Counted from the stretch's first letter, positions 34,434 to 43,550 are shown. The stretch is DNA of 64,000 bases from CAVYXK01 sp963708245 (GCA_963708245.1 OY970201.1:682001-746000), one strand, 5' to 3'. Numbers and translations are program-made. Notes: generated by a model from the letters alone, not told the origin.

Positions 34434-34928
34434 CTACTCGGCCGGTGACGGCAGGAACCGCTGCTGGCGGAGTATCCCGTCGATATCGGCCGGGCGCTCG
34501 AAGGGTTCGGGCATGGTCTCGCCGGGTCTGCGCGGTCGGCCGATAGCGCGGAACCAGTCCTCCAGCCCAGCGGGCATCATCAGCCACAAGAGCCGCATCT
34601 GTCCGGCGCCGGTGTTATGCACCGTGTGCCAGACGCCGCGGCCGATCAGGATCATCGTTTCCGGACGAACCTCGCAGCGCCGTCCGTCGATCTCGGCCCA
34701 GCCTTCGCCCGCGTAGCAGAACAGCACCTCGTGGCTGCGTTCGTGCGCGTGGCGCCGGATATGGCGGCCCGGCTCCAGAACCTGGAGGCCGGCTGAGAAA
34801 TCGTCGCACGGCGAGCAGTAAGGCGTCAGCTTGTTGATCACGTAGCCGGTGGAGGGCAGCGGCTGCCAATACGCCTCGCCCTCTTCCGGTTGCAGGACCA
34901 GAACGTATCCTTTGGCGACGTCCGTCAT
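34434..34928 (-). CDS. Cupin domain-containing protein
   Basis: 164 residues. One cupin barrel: motif 1 in GRHIRRHAHERSHEVLFCYAG (His/Glu metal ligands) and motif 2 in IGRGVWHTVHNTG. C-terminal FRAIGRPRRPGE is variable. GGGAGACATCACCC precedes the ATG. It is divergent from a truncated alpha/beta hydrolase, 115 bp apart; they may once have been one small catabolic locus. Substrate unknown. Confidence 0.85.
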   Translation of the reverse strand: MTDVAKGYVLVLQPEEGEAYWQPLPSTGYVINKLTPYCSPCDDFSAGLQVLEPGRHIRRHAHERSHEVLFCYAGEGWAEIDGRRCEVRPETMILIGRGVWHTVHNTGAGQMRLLWLMMPAGLEDWFRAIGRPRRPGETMPEPFERPADIDGILRQQRFLPSPAE

Positions 34929-35043
34929 GGGTGATGTCTCCCTGCCGTCAGGCACCAGGCCGGTGTTCATCCGGTGGCGGTGACGTGCAGAGTTGCACTC
35001 CCGTTTCGCCGGCGCCAGCCTTCGGGCGGGAGGCTTGCAGGCG

Positions 35044-35373
35044 ATGATGCAGTTCACGGCAAGCGACGGCATCCGGCTGGCCTATGACATCACCGATTTC
35101 ACCGATCCCTGGACCGAGCCTGCAACGCTGATTCTGCTGCACGCCGTTATAGGAAGTTCGCGGCGGTTCTACACCATCGTCCCGCCGCTCTGCCGCCGTT
35201 ATCGAGTGGCGCGGATGGACCTGCGCGGGCACGGGCACTCGGACGTGCGTTTGCCCCCGAAGGTCGGGGCCCAGCACCTAAACGCCGCGACTGATCGCAC
35301 CGGGAAAGGGCCAGTTCGCGTGGTCAATCTCGATCTCCCGGGAGCAATGCCACGCGTTACGACAGCGACGTGA
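35044..35373 (+). pseudogene. Alpha/beta hydrolase, N-terminal fragment
   Basis: The first ~75 residues match alpha/beta hydrolases: ASDGIRLAYDITDF, LILLHAVIGSSRRFYTIVPP (oxyanion region), YRVARMDLRGHGHSD. After DVRLP the sequence becomes unrelated (PKVGAQHLNAATDR) and stops at 110 residues, whereas the family needs ~260 with the nucleophile elbow GxSxG and catalytic His, both missing. It is a 3' truncation. Confidence 0.75.
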
Positions 35374-35437
35374 CCGGCAGGCCATTATGTGCTATTGGTA
35401 GGTTTTTGCGAGAAGCGCGTCGTCGAAGAGCAGCGGG

Positions 35438-36148
35438 ATGCCGGCCCATCTCATCCAATCCATTTACACTGCGGTGATGTGGCGGATGCAGGATCGAGTC
35501 GGCCTGCGGCTGGCTAAGGTGCGTGTTGGTCAGTTCAAAGCTTTGCCGGAAGCCATCCGATCGAAGAACCCCGAAATTGTTGTTCGGTTATTGGATCCGC
35601 AGGGCGTACTGACGCTCTGCGCCGATCCGGCATCTGGGGTAGACGCAGGCGATGCGAGGCGGCGCTTGGCGCAAGGTCAGTTCTTCATCGCGAGTTTCGC
35701 AGATGAAGCGCTCGTTGGGTATGATTGGTACGCGTCAGGCCCTGTCTGCCTGGAACAGGGCGCAGTATATTTCGTATTCGACCCTTCATTGATCTGCTGC
35801 GCGTACTCCTTTGTGCGACCGGCATACCGCCGTCGGGGGTTGGGCGCTGACCGGTGGGACTTCGCACACCGAGTGTTCGCTGCACGAGGATGGCGAGGCA
35901 CGGTCTATTACATCGAAACGCACAATTTCTCCTCGCTGCGGGCGGCGGCGAAGCGCACTGAGGCTGCACAGCGTTGGGTCGGGATGTTCGCGCACGTTCG
36001 GCTGATGGGTCGCTGGCTATGCTGGACCAGCCCCGGATGCCGGCGCCTCGGCATCTCGGTGACGACGCGTATTCCTCCGAATTCGTTCTGGGCATGGCCT
36101 GTCGAAGTGCCTGAGGAAGAACGTCTGCGCTCCCTTGGCCGCAGCTGA
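35438..36148 (+). CDS. GNAT-like acetyltransferase family protein
   Basis: 236 residues. The centre (about 80-160) looks like a GNAT fold: FFIASFADEALVGYDWYASG, then FDPSLICCAYSFVRPAYRRR followed by GLGADRW, with the acetyl-CoA pyrophosphate loop RxxGxGA, then GTVYYIETHNFSSLRAAAKR. The C-terminal part is basic. N-terminal ~70 residues are not typical. Acceptor unknown. It stands alone ahead of the IS1380 element; codon use is slightly AT-richer than the core genes. Confidence 0.65.
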   Translation: MPAHLIQSIYTAVMWRMQDRVGLRLAKVRVGQFKALPEAIRSKNPEIVVRLLDPQGVLTLCADPASGVDAGDARRRLAQGQFFIASFADEALVGYDWYASGPVCLEQGAVYFVFDPSLICCAYSFVRPAYRRRGLGADRWDFAHRVFAARGWRGTVYYIETHNFSSLRAAAKRTEAAQRWVGMFAHVRLMGRWLCWTSPGCRRLGISVTTRIPPNSFWAWPVEVPEEERLRSLGRS

Positions 36149-36261
36149 CATAAGCGTGGCGGCGCTTCGCATCGAGGAAGACATCATCAGCATCCGCGCG
36201 ACGAACTGCACGGCGGAATTCTTTGATCACTCGGCACCGGTATTCAACCCGGATCCGGGCG

Positions 36262-37933
36262 ACGAACCTAAATCCGGCAGTTGGGTCCGATCGTCGCCGG
36301 TCTGAAGTGACGACCCACAACCTGGGGTAATTGCTCAGGCCGGGCTCAGGCGAAGCGGTGGCTGCAGTTGCCGGCCATGCAAGAAGTAGCGGAGCGCTTC
36401 ACTGAGGATGCGATACCAGCGTTGCAGCGGATCCAACTGCTCCGCACTTTTTCGCAGCCGGTCAAGAAAGCCGGCGATGCGCAGGTAAGCTTGCCTCGCC
36501 TTGTCGCGCGCGCCATGCGCGCTGCTGATCGTCAGCCTCACCTGGCCGGCGTGTTGGGTGCGCTGCGCGATCGCCGACAGCAGCAAGGGTCGGGTGGTGA
36601 TCGCCTCCCGATGGTGCTCCGGATCAGCCAGCCGGACGAACAGGCTCCACCAGTTGTAGATCAGTGCAACGATACCGGCCAGCAGCCGACACCGCGTGAG
36701 GTCCTGTGTCGTGAAACCGCCCCAACCCCATTGGTTCTTCAGCTCGTCAAAAACGTTCTCGCAATCCGCCCGATCGCGATACAACTGCCCCAGCGTCAGG
36801 ATTTCATCGTCCATTGAGGTGACCAGCGCAGCGTAGTCCCACGCCTCCTGATCGGGGCCCACCTCGACGAAGCCAAGTCGCCGCTGAGCCGGATCGCCAT
36901 GATCGACGGCCGGCGGACCAGCCAGTTGGCGGCGCAGCAGAATGACTCTCCGCTGCCGGCTCCAGCCCTCCAGCCGCAGGCTCGTCTCCTTGCCCTGCCA
37001 GCCCTGGCCGGCATCCTTCCAGTCCGATGCCTGCATCGCCCGTTGCAGTGCCCGCGTGACGTTTTTCGTCATGCGCAGACGGAACAGATACGCCAGCTCC
37101 TCCCGCTCGGCCCGCGCCATCACCGGCTCGATGCCCCACGACTTGTCTCCGCGCAGCAGCCACGGCCGCTGCCCCGCTCCGAGATGATCCAGCAACTCCC
37201 ACAAGCCGCCCGTCGCGTGTCTGACGTTGTGCTGATCGCCGGGCAATACCTCGACCCGTAGCACCAGCCGCAGGTTCGACAGCATGTAGCTGTGATAGCA
37301 GTGCGACGGCCGACCCGGCTTGTGCGGATTATAGTCCAGCTCGGCGCCTTCCTGGTGCCCATACAAAGGTTTGATGGTGGTATCGATGTCGAGCACCCAC
37401 GGCTCGCCGAGCAGCGGAGCGGTGCAATAGTCCAGGTGGTTTTGCAGCCAGGCCGAGCCTTGCGCTTCGTCGATCTTCTCCAGCCCGCGGCGAACCGAGT
37501 CCTCGCTGACCACCTTGCGCATGCCGAGCAACGGCGGGTTCACCGGATCGCAGCGCAGCGCGGTCACATGGGCATAGCGCCGGTGACCCGCCAGAACAGA
37601 CAGCAGCACGGTGCCAAGCAGATCGCGTGTACGCGGTGCATTCGGGCTAGTGAACCGCAGCGGACAGTCGGCAACCCAATTGTCGAACAACCCGGCCTGC
37701 TTCAGGTAGTCGATGAAGAATGGCAGTTGGCCGAACGGCGTCACCGGTGCGGCGGCGTCCCACTCCACGTGCACGCGCCCGGCGAAGGTATCGGCAATCG
37801 CCGAATGCGGCGCAACTTCCGGTTGCTCACCCGCGGGGTGAACCGCCAGACATCTCTGTTCTGTGCTCATGCCGGCCAAATCTGCCGATTCAGCCGCGGC
37901 GCGCAATCACTCAACTGCCGGATTTAGGACGAA
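36262..37933. mobile_element. Complete IS1380-family insertion sequence with target duplication
   Basis: The element spans 36267-37928 (1,662 bp). Its ends carry a perfect 17-bp terminal inverted repeat: CCTAAATCCGGCAGTTG at 36267-36283 and its complement at 37912-37928. It is bordered on both sides by the same 5 bp, ACGAA (36262-36266 and 37929-37933), the target-site duplication. One intact transposase gene fills it. Complete ends and duplication suggest a fairly recent insertion. Confidence 0.93.
36335..37870 (-). CDS. IS1380-family transposase
   Basis: 511 residues, full length for this family. DDE-type RNase H fold: the first Asp in VLDIDTTIKPLYGHQEGAEL, the second in LLRGDKSWG, and the C-terminal Glu in YRDRADCENVFDELKNQWGWG, the IS1380 signature (YRxRADxEN). 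Start at MSTEQRCLAV inside the right inverted repeat region. Intact, so probably functional. Confidence 0.93.
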   Translation of the reverse strand: MSTEQRCLAVHPAGEQPEVAPHSAIADTFAGRVHVEWDAAAPVTPFGQLPFFIDYLKQAGLFDNWVADCPLRFTSPNAPRTRDLLGTVLLSVLAGHRRYAHVTALRCDPVNPPLLGMRKVVSEDSVRRGLEKIDEAQGSAWLQNHLDYCTAPLLGEPWVLDIDTTIKPLYGHQEGAELDYNPHKPGRPSHCYHSYMLSNLRLVLRVEVLPGDQHNVRHATGGLWELLDHLGAGQRPWLLRGDKSWGIEPVMARAEREELAYLFRLRMTKNVTRALQRAMQASDWKDAGQGWQGKETSLRLEGWSRQRRVILLRRQLAGPPAVDHGDPAQRRLGFVEVGPDQEAWDYAALVTSMDDEILTLGQLYRDRADCENVFDELKNQWGWGGFTTQDLTRCRLLAGIVALIYNWWSLFVRLADPEHHREAITTRPLLLSAIAQRTQHAGQVRLTISSAHGARDKARQAYLRIAGFLDRLRKSAEQLDPLQRWYRILSEALRYFLHGRQLQPPLRLSPA

Positions 37934-38007
37934 CGGTCAGTTCGGCCGTCTACAGGGCACAACTGTCACCGTTGCTGTCCGTGTAGCAATGGCGACACCC
38001 GCCACCC

Positions 38008-38925
38008 CTACACCCTTGGCGCGACAATCCGATGCCCGGCCGCGAGCAGGGCGTCCCGCAACCGCGCAATGTGCGCGGGTCCCACCTCGCAGCAGCCGCC
38101 GACGATGGTCGCGTCCTGCCCCACCCAGCCCATGGCAGCCGCGGCATAAGCGTCCGGATCCAGGTCGCGCCGCACGCCTAGGTGGTTCACCGGCACGCCG
38201 GGCAGGAAACTACGGGGGATCGGTTCGAACGCGTTGGCATAGCCGCCGGTCGGCATCCCCGTCGCCTTGAGCTCCGGCATCGCCGCGGTGATCGCCTCGG
38301 GCGAGGTGCAGTTGGCCAGCACCGCCGCCACCGGAATGCCGGCGAGCGCCGCGAACGCTTCGCCCACCGTCTCGTCCGAGCGCAGCGTGGCCGCGCCCAC
38401 CTCGTGCAGCGTCCACGCGACCCAGACGGGGCGGCCGGCTTCCGCCGCCGCCGTCGCCGCCGCGCGAGCTTCCTCGGCAGACGACATCGTCTCGCAGAGG
38501 AACAGGTCCACGTGCGGCGCCTGCAGCGAAACGAGGCGCCGGTATTCCTCGAGGTTGACCTCGAATGGGCGCACCCGCTCGGGGCGATAGCTGCCATTCA
38601 GGGGCGGCAGGCATCCGGCAATCAGCACGCCCTCCCCGCTAGCCCCCGCATCGTCGCGCGCCGCGCGCGCGAGCTCGCCGGCAATCCGTTGCAGCCCCGG
38701 CACGAGATCAGCATCGCCGGTCATCCCCATGCGGGTGAAGGTGGCCGTGTAGGTATTCAGGGTGATGACGCGCGCGCCGGCGGCGATGTAGGCACGGTGC
38801 ACGCAGCGCACGAGCGCGGGCTCCTGCATGAGGTAGGTCGCGGACCAATGCCGCGGCTGCTTGTTGGCTGACCGGAGGATCAGTTCCTGGCCCATGCCGC
38901 CGTCCAGCAGTACGATGTCAGTCAT
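38008..38925 (-). CDS. Homocysteine S-methyltransferase family protein
   Basis: 305-residue TIM-barrel. Begins IVLLDGGMGQELILR. The zinc ligands are the Cys in VLANCTSPEAI and the CC pair in IVGGCCEVGPAHIA. It transfers a methyl group from S-methylmethionine, betaine or a related donor to homocysteine (MmuM-like), in the cytosol. Start at the ATG after CGGACGGA; two in-frame alternatives lie upstream. Monocistronic; separated from the IS1380 element by ~75 bp. Confidence 0.87.
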   Translation of the reverse strand: MTDIVLLDGGMGQELILRSANKQPRHWSATYLMQEPALVRCVHRAYIAAGARVITLNTYTATFTRMGMTGDADLVPGLQRIAGELARAARDDAGASGEGVLIAGCLPPLNGSYRPERVRPFEVNLEEYRRLVSLQAPHVDLFLCETMSSAEEARAAATAAAEAGRPVWVAWTLHEVGAATLRSDETVGEAFAALAGIPVAAVLANCTSPEAITAAMPELKATGMPTGGYANAFEPIPRSFLPGVPVNHLGVRRDLDPDAYAAAAMGWVGQDATIVGGCCEVGPAHIARLRDALLAAGHRIVAPRV

Positions 38926-39506
38926 TCCGTCCGACATTTCCCAGATAAGCCGATATTCCTGCCTACCCAGAGCGGATGATAGCCCCAGCTCCGGTCTTAC
39001 GACAACGATTGTTTCGATCATAAGCCCCCCAAGGCCCTTGCTGTTGTGTGATAATCGCAACGATGGCGCAAATCCCCATCCCTAGATTGTCGTTCATCTG
39101 GGATATCCGGGTTCAAATCAATGCCTTTGGCGGTGCGCAAGCCGTGCCCGTTCCGAGACAGGCTCTTGGAGGCAAGGAGCGTAAAAGATCGAGCGCTCCA
39201 CTTAGTGGAAGATGACCTGTTCTCCGAGCGGGCTGAGGACTGTACCAGTCTCGCTTGTAGGGTGTCGAAACCATGTCGGAATGAGGCAATCTCTCACACC
39301 AACAGGTTGCGTCGAACGGCTGTGCACAGGACGAGTCATCCTACACCCCACCCTTCTATCGCTGCGGGAAGCAGCCGAGTGGCTCACGCGGCATGGAGCC
39401 TCAAAATGGCGTTACCCCGGCTCCCCTGGTGCTGAGCCCGCCGGCGCCATTAGCCGTGGCGCCTCCGGCTCACCGACAAGCGGCGTTGCTCGATGGATCA
39501 GCCTTC
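38926..39506. other. Gene-free region of 581 bp
   Basis: Several short frames on both strands but none with recognisable family features. A stretch near 39105-39120 resembles a tRNA T-arm (GGGTTCAAATC) but lacks pairing partners. Possibly degraded mobile-element sequence; not assignable. Confidence 0.4.
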
Positions 39507-39923
39507 TCAGCGCAGAGGCGGGGAGCGGCCGAACAACATCCAGGCAGCACCGATCACGCGCGCCAGGTACGCCTGATTTAGCCCCGGCGTGTGGGAGTGA
39601 TAGTCGCCGACCGCGCGCATGAGGTCGCCGTGCTCCTCAACGAGATAGACCCGCATGATGGCGCCGGCGGCGGCAATGTTGAAACATGGGTCATTGATCA
39701 GGCGAAATCGGACAGCGTTTGTCAACAGCCCGGTGTAGCGCGACAAGGGCGCAATCCAGCGGGTGTTGACCTGCATTACGCCCAAATCCTCAGAACCGTC
39801 ACGGTTGGAATGTGCCAGCCCTATTCCGCCGCCCTCCACCATCTGGATCGATGGCAACACACGTGGCGGCAGATGATAGAAGGAAGCGACAAGCGCCATG
39901 CAGGCAAGATAAGGTATGGCCAT
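39507..39923 (-). CDS. Small lytic transglycosylase (SLT domain)
   Basis: 138 residues. A hydrophobic N-terminus (MAIPYLACMALVASFYHLP) may be an export signal. The SLT fold is seen in VLPSIQMVEGGGIG, with probable catalytic Glu30, then LGVMQVNTRWI, NIAAAGAIMRVYL and AVGDYHSHTPGLNQAYLARV. It would cut peptidoglycan locally for assembly of an envelope-spanning machine. It is divergent from gspG with 88 bp between, so probably part of the type II secretion locus. Confidence 0.82.
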   Translation of the reverse strand: MAIPYLACMALVASFYHLPPRVLPSIQMVEGGGIGLAHSNRDGSEDLGVMQVNTRWIAPLSRYTGLLTNAVRFRLINDPCFNIAAAGAIMRVYLVEEHGDLMRAVGDYHSHTPGLNQAYLARVIGAAWMLFGRSPPLR

Positions 39924-40011
39924 CGGGACTCGTGATACCAGCGCGGGGCGGTACCGTAATAAGATGCTGGCCCGGCATCAAGCGCCAGTCGGCTCGGGAG
40001 GAGGAGGCAGA

Positions 40012-40449
40012 ATGCGGCTCGGCGAAAAGCGATCCACACGGCCCTCGCGAAGCGCGGGGTTCACGCTGCTTGAGCTCCTCGTCGTGATCGCGATTATCGG
40101 GCTGCTGATCGGCCTCGTGGCACCAGCGGTGCTGCATCAGCTCAGCAATGCACGGGTCTCGGTCGCAAAGCAGTCGATTGAGCGGATTTCCTCAATACTT
40201 GACCTCTATAAACTTGATATCGGTTCCTATCCGACCACGGAACAGGGGCTTGCCGCGCTGGCGCAGCAGCCGACCGGCGTCGATGCCTGGAACGGCCCTT
40301 ATCTCAAGGGCAGTACGGCCCCGCTCGATCCGTGGAATCACCCTTACCTTTATCGAAACCCCTCCGATAGGGCCGGGCACGATTTCGATCTTTGTTCGGC
40401 CGGACCGAGCAGGTCCGCCGCCGGCAGCGATATGATCTGCAATCCGTAA
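40012..40449 (+). CDS. gspG: Type II secretion system major pseudopilin
   Basis: 145 residues. The prepilin signal SAGFTLLELLVVIAIIGLLI is cleaved before Phe and has Glu at mature position 5. The pseudopilin body has IERISSILDLYKLDIGSYPT followed by TEQGLAAL, then GPYLKG, PLDPWNHPYLYRNP, the GspG signature. I start at the ATG after GGGAGGAGGAGGCAG rather than an earlier in-frame codon. In a normal locus gspG is followed by gspH-K; here it is alone except for a prepilin peptidase on the other strand. Confidence 0.92.
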   Translation: MRLGEKRSTRPSRSAGFTLLELLVVIAIIGLLIGLVAPAVLHQLSNARVSVAKQSIERISSILDLYKLDIGSYPTTEQGLAALAQQPTGVDAWNGPYLKGSTAPLDPWNHPYLYRNPSDRAGHDFDLCSAGPSRSAAGSDMICNP

Positions 40450-40585
40450 GAATCGCCACGTATACCGCACCGTCAGCTTCCGCCTCCGCCACCGCGCTGA
40501 CCCGGATGTTCTGGCGGTGAGCACGGCCAAATGGCTGGCCCCGATTGGGTTCCGTCCGTTGATCGTGTATCAGTCGCAGCCTGCG

Positions 40586-41326
40586 TCAGGGCCCGTTCCC
40601 GTAAAGGCGCTCCAACCACAGGCCGAGCGCCAGCCAGGGACCGAAGGGCAGCTCGGTCAGACGGGTCATTGTGGCACCGCTGGCATACCGAAACGCGGCA
40701 TAAGCCAGCCCGGCACTGGCCGCGATCAGCACGGTCACGGGAAGCGCCGCTGTCCCTACCCATGCGCCAGCCACCCCCATCAGCTTCGCATCACCGGCGC
40801 CAAGCCCCTCATGCCCACGTAGCCTTCGGTAGCCGAAAGCGATGGCCTGAAACGCCAGGTACCCCGCGATCGCGCCTGATGCATGAGCGGTGAGGTGATC
40901 AGGCTCCAACAGGAAGGTCACCGTCAGGCCAAACAGAAGCAGGGGCAAGGTCAGGACGTCCGGCAGCAGCAGGTGTTCAGCATCGATCCAGGATAAAGCC
41001 AGCAGGAACCAACCGAGTAAGCAATTGGCCCATAGCCGTGCACCTGTCGCACCGGCCAGAGCCGCCCATACGGCAATCCCGAGCGCGGCTAGCTCCACCG
41101 CCGGATGAAAGAAGCCAATGCGCGTTCCACAGATCCGACATCGTCCTCGCAGCAGGACATAGCTGGCGATCGGAATTAGATCCCGTGCCGCCAACCTGCT
41201 GTTGCACCCGGCGCATGTTGATCGTGCAAACGCCACTGGCTGCCCGTGTGGGATACGGCAGATCAGAACGCCCAGAAAGCTGCCGATGAAGGGCGCCGCC
41301 AGCACTGGAAGGATCCAGGATTCCAA
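40586..41326 (-). CDS. gspO: Prepilin peptidase/N-methyltransferase (A24 family)
   Basis: 246-residue inner-membrane aspartic protease. The N-terminal zinc-type cysteine pairs are in TCAGCNSRL and GRCRICGTRIGF. The two catalytic aspartates are in LSWIDAEHLLLPD and GLGAGDAKLMG, with about eight membrane spans. It cleaves and methylates the GspG prepilin. It is transcribed towards gspG. Confidence 0.92.
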   Translation of the reverse strand: MESWILPVLAAPFIGSFLGVLICRIPHGQPVAFARSTCAGCNSRLAARDLIPIASYVLLRGRCRICGTRIGFFHPAVELAALGIAVWAALAGATGARLWANCLLGWFLLALSWIDAEHLLLPDVLTLPLLLFGLTVTFLLEPDHLTAHASGAIAGYLAFQAIAFGYRRLRGHEGLGAGDAKLMGVAGAWVGTAALPVTVLIAASAGLAYAAFRYASGATMTRLTELPFGPWLALGLWLERLYGNGP

Positions 41327-41425
41327 GCGCTACCTCCTGCGCGATCGGCTTGCACGCGTCTCCCGTAAGCACAAGCTGCGATAATTGCGCGCGGGGTGTC
41401 CAGGGCAACCACGACGGAGTGCTCA

Positions 41426-41640
41426 TGATGCAGAGAACCAGTCTGGCCGACCTCATCGATGATCAGGTGGCACTGGTGGAAGGGCTTGCCAGATTTTGGT
41501 GGAGCGCGGCTGCTGCGATGCCCGCGACGCGTTGCCGCCGAAACAGGACAGCGCACGGATACTGTGCTGATGCAACTTGGCCTAGCTGCCGAACGCGATA
41601 TAGCCGACTGCTGCTGCTCTCCTTGGTATCAGGGTGACGA
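41426..41640 (+). pseudogene. gspE N-terminal fragment (type II secretion ATPase)
   Basis: Starts MMQRTSLADLIDDQVALVEG in one frame and continues AETGQRTDTVLMQLGLAAER plus DIAD in another, matching the N-terminal domain of GspE (...TGxRxDxVLxxLGLxxExDLA...). A frameshift lies near 41510-41540 and the sequence ends before the ATPase domain. Only ~65 residues of ~500 remain. Confidence 0.6.
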
Positions 41641-41644
41641 CGCC

Positions 41645-41731
41645 AGAGCGCTACGCAGAAAGGCCACTGTTTCCTATGACGCAGCGCTGGCGGCACACGA
41701 TCTGTTGCTGATGCCGACGATGCCGCTCAAG
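41645..41731 (+). pseudogene. Amidase C-terminal scrap
   Basis: About 29 codons reading KATVSYDAALAAHDLLLMPT plus MPLKR, matching the C-terminal part of amidase-signature proteins (...YDAALAxxDLLLMPTTPMK...). No catalytic Ser-Ser-Lys region nearby. Joined directly to gspE and IS110 scraps. Confidence 0.6.
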
Positions 41732-41739
41732 CGCTCGCG

Positions 41740-41885
41740 CCGGTTCGCACTACTGGGCTCGTGAGATCAGCAAGCTGGGGCACACGGTGCGCCTGATCCC
41801 ACCCGGCTACGTCAACCCGTTCGTGAGCGACGCGGCGGATGCCGAAGCGATCTGCGAGGCAGCACAGCGGCCAAGCGTTCGATAC
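41740..41885 (+). pseudogene. IS110-family transposase fragment
   Basis: Reads HYWAREISKLGHTVRLIPPG followed by YVNPFV and DAADAEAICEAAQRPSVR, the conserved N-terminal catalytic part of IS110/IS1111 transposases. The usual KRQKN between the two parts is missing, i.e. a small deletion. About 48 codons of ~340. Confidence 0.75.
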
Positions 41886-41962
41886 TCCGCTGCTCCGCCC
41901 TGCGCGATGCCGGAGGCGCGTTGTTTTGCGGTGTTGCCGGAAGCCTCTCGTACGCGGCTCGG

Positions 41963-42484
41963 TCAGCCCGATTTCTTGGTGGCGCTCGCCGCGATCGTCG
42001 CCGCCACGGAGGTCGCCTTCGCGATGACGGGATCGCGGTCGGTGATCGCGTATCGCTTGGCGATGAACCCGAAATCCGTCCACGCGATCCAGACGGTGCC
42101 GGCATCGTCCTGCGTGACGAGCATCCGTACCGGCCAGTCGAGGCCCGCATAGGGATTTGCCGTCAGCAGCTGCAGCCCGAGCGGCGGGTTGCCGAACAGC
42201 AACAGGGTCGACGGGTGCAGGTCGATGCCGGTGCCCGGCGCGAGGCGGCTCTGGTCGATCTCGTCGAAGAACCGGATGCCATTGGCAGCGATCGCCGCCT
42301 TGATGCGCGAGACGGTCTCGGCGAACGGATACACGCTACGGACACGCACGACGCCCTCGGCGGGTGCGGAGTCGAAGGCCGGTGCCGCCGTCGCAGGCGG
42401 CCGCATGGCGGCCTGCTCGGCGGCGAGCGCGCCGAGCAGCAAACCGCCGAGGACCGCACTCCGCGCGAACTGGGTGATTGTCAT
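41963..42484 (-). CDS. DUF302 domain-containing exported protein
   Basis: 173 residues. The N-terminus (QFARSAVLGGLLLGALAAEQAA) is a probable signal peptide. The DUF302 domain covers about 45-160: FAETVSRIKAAIAANGIRFF, IDQSRLAPGTGIDLHP, TLLLFGNPPLGLQLLTANPY, LDWPVRMLVTQDDAGTVWIA. Members are small alpha/beta proteins of unknown activity, sometimes linked to thiosulfate or redox clusters. It is 14 bp downstream of bdhA on the same strand. Confidence 0.85.
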   Translation of the reverse strand: MTITQFARSAVLGGLLLGALAAEQAAMRPPATAAPAFDSAPAEGVVRVRSVYPFAETVSRIKAAIAANGIRFFDEIDQSRLAPGTGIDLHPSTLLLFGNPPLGLQLLTANPYAGLDWPVRMLVTQDDAGTVWIAWTDFGFIAKRYAITDRDPVIAKATSVAATIAASATKKSG

Positions 42485-42498
42485 GGCCAGCTCCTGCT

Positions 42499-43322
42499 TC
42501 AGTGCGCGGTCCAGCCGCCGTCGACAGCGATGGCGGCACCGGTGATCGACGCTGCGGCGTCGCTCACTAGGAAGGCCACGGTCTCGCCGATCTCCTCGAC
42601 GGTGGCGAAGCGCTTGTTGGGCTGCTGCGCGAGCAGTACGTCGCGGATGACTGACTCGCGCGGGATGCCGTGCGCCTTGGCCTGATCGTCGATCTGCTTC
42701 TCGACCAGCGGCGTCGCGACGTAGCCTGGACAGATCGCGTTACAGGTGATCGGCAGCTCCGCGACTTCCAGCGCGACGGTCTTGGTTAGGCCGAGCAGTC
42801 CATGCTTCGCGGTTACGTACGCCGCCTTGAACGGCGAGGCGACGAGGCCGTGCGCGGAGGCAATGTTGACGATCCGGCCGAAGCCGTTCTGCTTCATCCC
42901 GGGCAGCGCGAGGCGGATGACATGGAACGCCGCGGACAGGTTGAGCGCAATGATCTGGTCCCACTTGGCCGGCGGGAACTCGTCGACAGGCGCGACGTGC
43001 TGGATGCCGGCGTTGTTGACCAGGATGTCGATGCCGCCGAGCGTGTCACGCGTCATCTCCACCATCTCGCTGATCGCATCGACGCGCGTCAGGTCGGCGT
43101 CCGAGTAGAGCACGGTGACCCGCGCCTCCTGCGCAATCGCCTGCTGCGTGTGCGCGATGTCTTCGGCACGGCCGAGACCGTTGAGCATGATCGACGCGCC
43201 GCATCGGGCCAGCGCGGGGGCGATGCCGAGACCGATGCCGCTCGTCGAACCGGTGACCAGCGCGACCTTGCCGCAAAGCGAGCGGTCCGCGCCAGCCAGC
43301 TCTGGGTGAGTAACGTATCCAT
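42499..43322 (-). CDS. bdhA: 3-Hydroxybutyrate dehydrogenase (SDR), N-terminal reading frame disturbed
   Basis: SDR that interconverts 3-hydroxybutyrate and acetoacetate with NAD, in polyhydroxybutyrate/ketone-body metabolism. VALVTGSTSGIGLGIAPALA, NNAGIQHVAPVDEFP, the YxxxK pair in AAYVTAKHG and ICPGYVATPLVEKQI are diagnostic of BdhA. The best start (ATG at 43322 behind GGAGGAAACCC) reads MDTLLTQS and then goes out of frame; the BDH frame resumes at ELAGADRSLCGK. Either a 1-nt indel near 43300 disrupts the gene, or translation starts at an in-frame ATG at 43371 lacking a ribosome-binding site. It is the first of two genes, followed by DUF302. Confidence 0.8.
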
Positions 43323-43550
43323 GGGTTTCCTCCGTGTAGATCCGAGCGGACCACGCCGGTCTCGCCTGCATCAGAGTGTCCCGATCTGCGACGCTCGACG
43401 GAAATGCCGTTTGCGTAGCCAATCGATGCAGGGGCGCTATCGCGTCGTGGCGCAGCGATGCGGTCTGCTTATCGAAACGATGCGTGCCAGGCATTTGGAT
43501 CGGCGCTGCACCTTCGGCACGCTATCCCTGGAGAGGGAGAGCGGGTCCCA

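Noticed and set aside
39105..39120. tRNA-like T-arm (GGGTTCAAATC)
   Set aside because: No acceptor, D- or anticodon-stem partners on either side.
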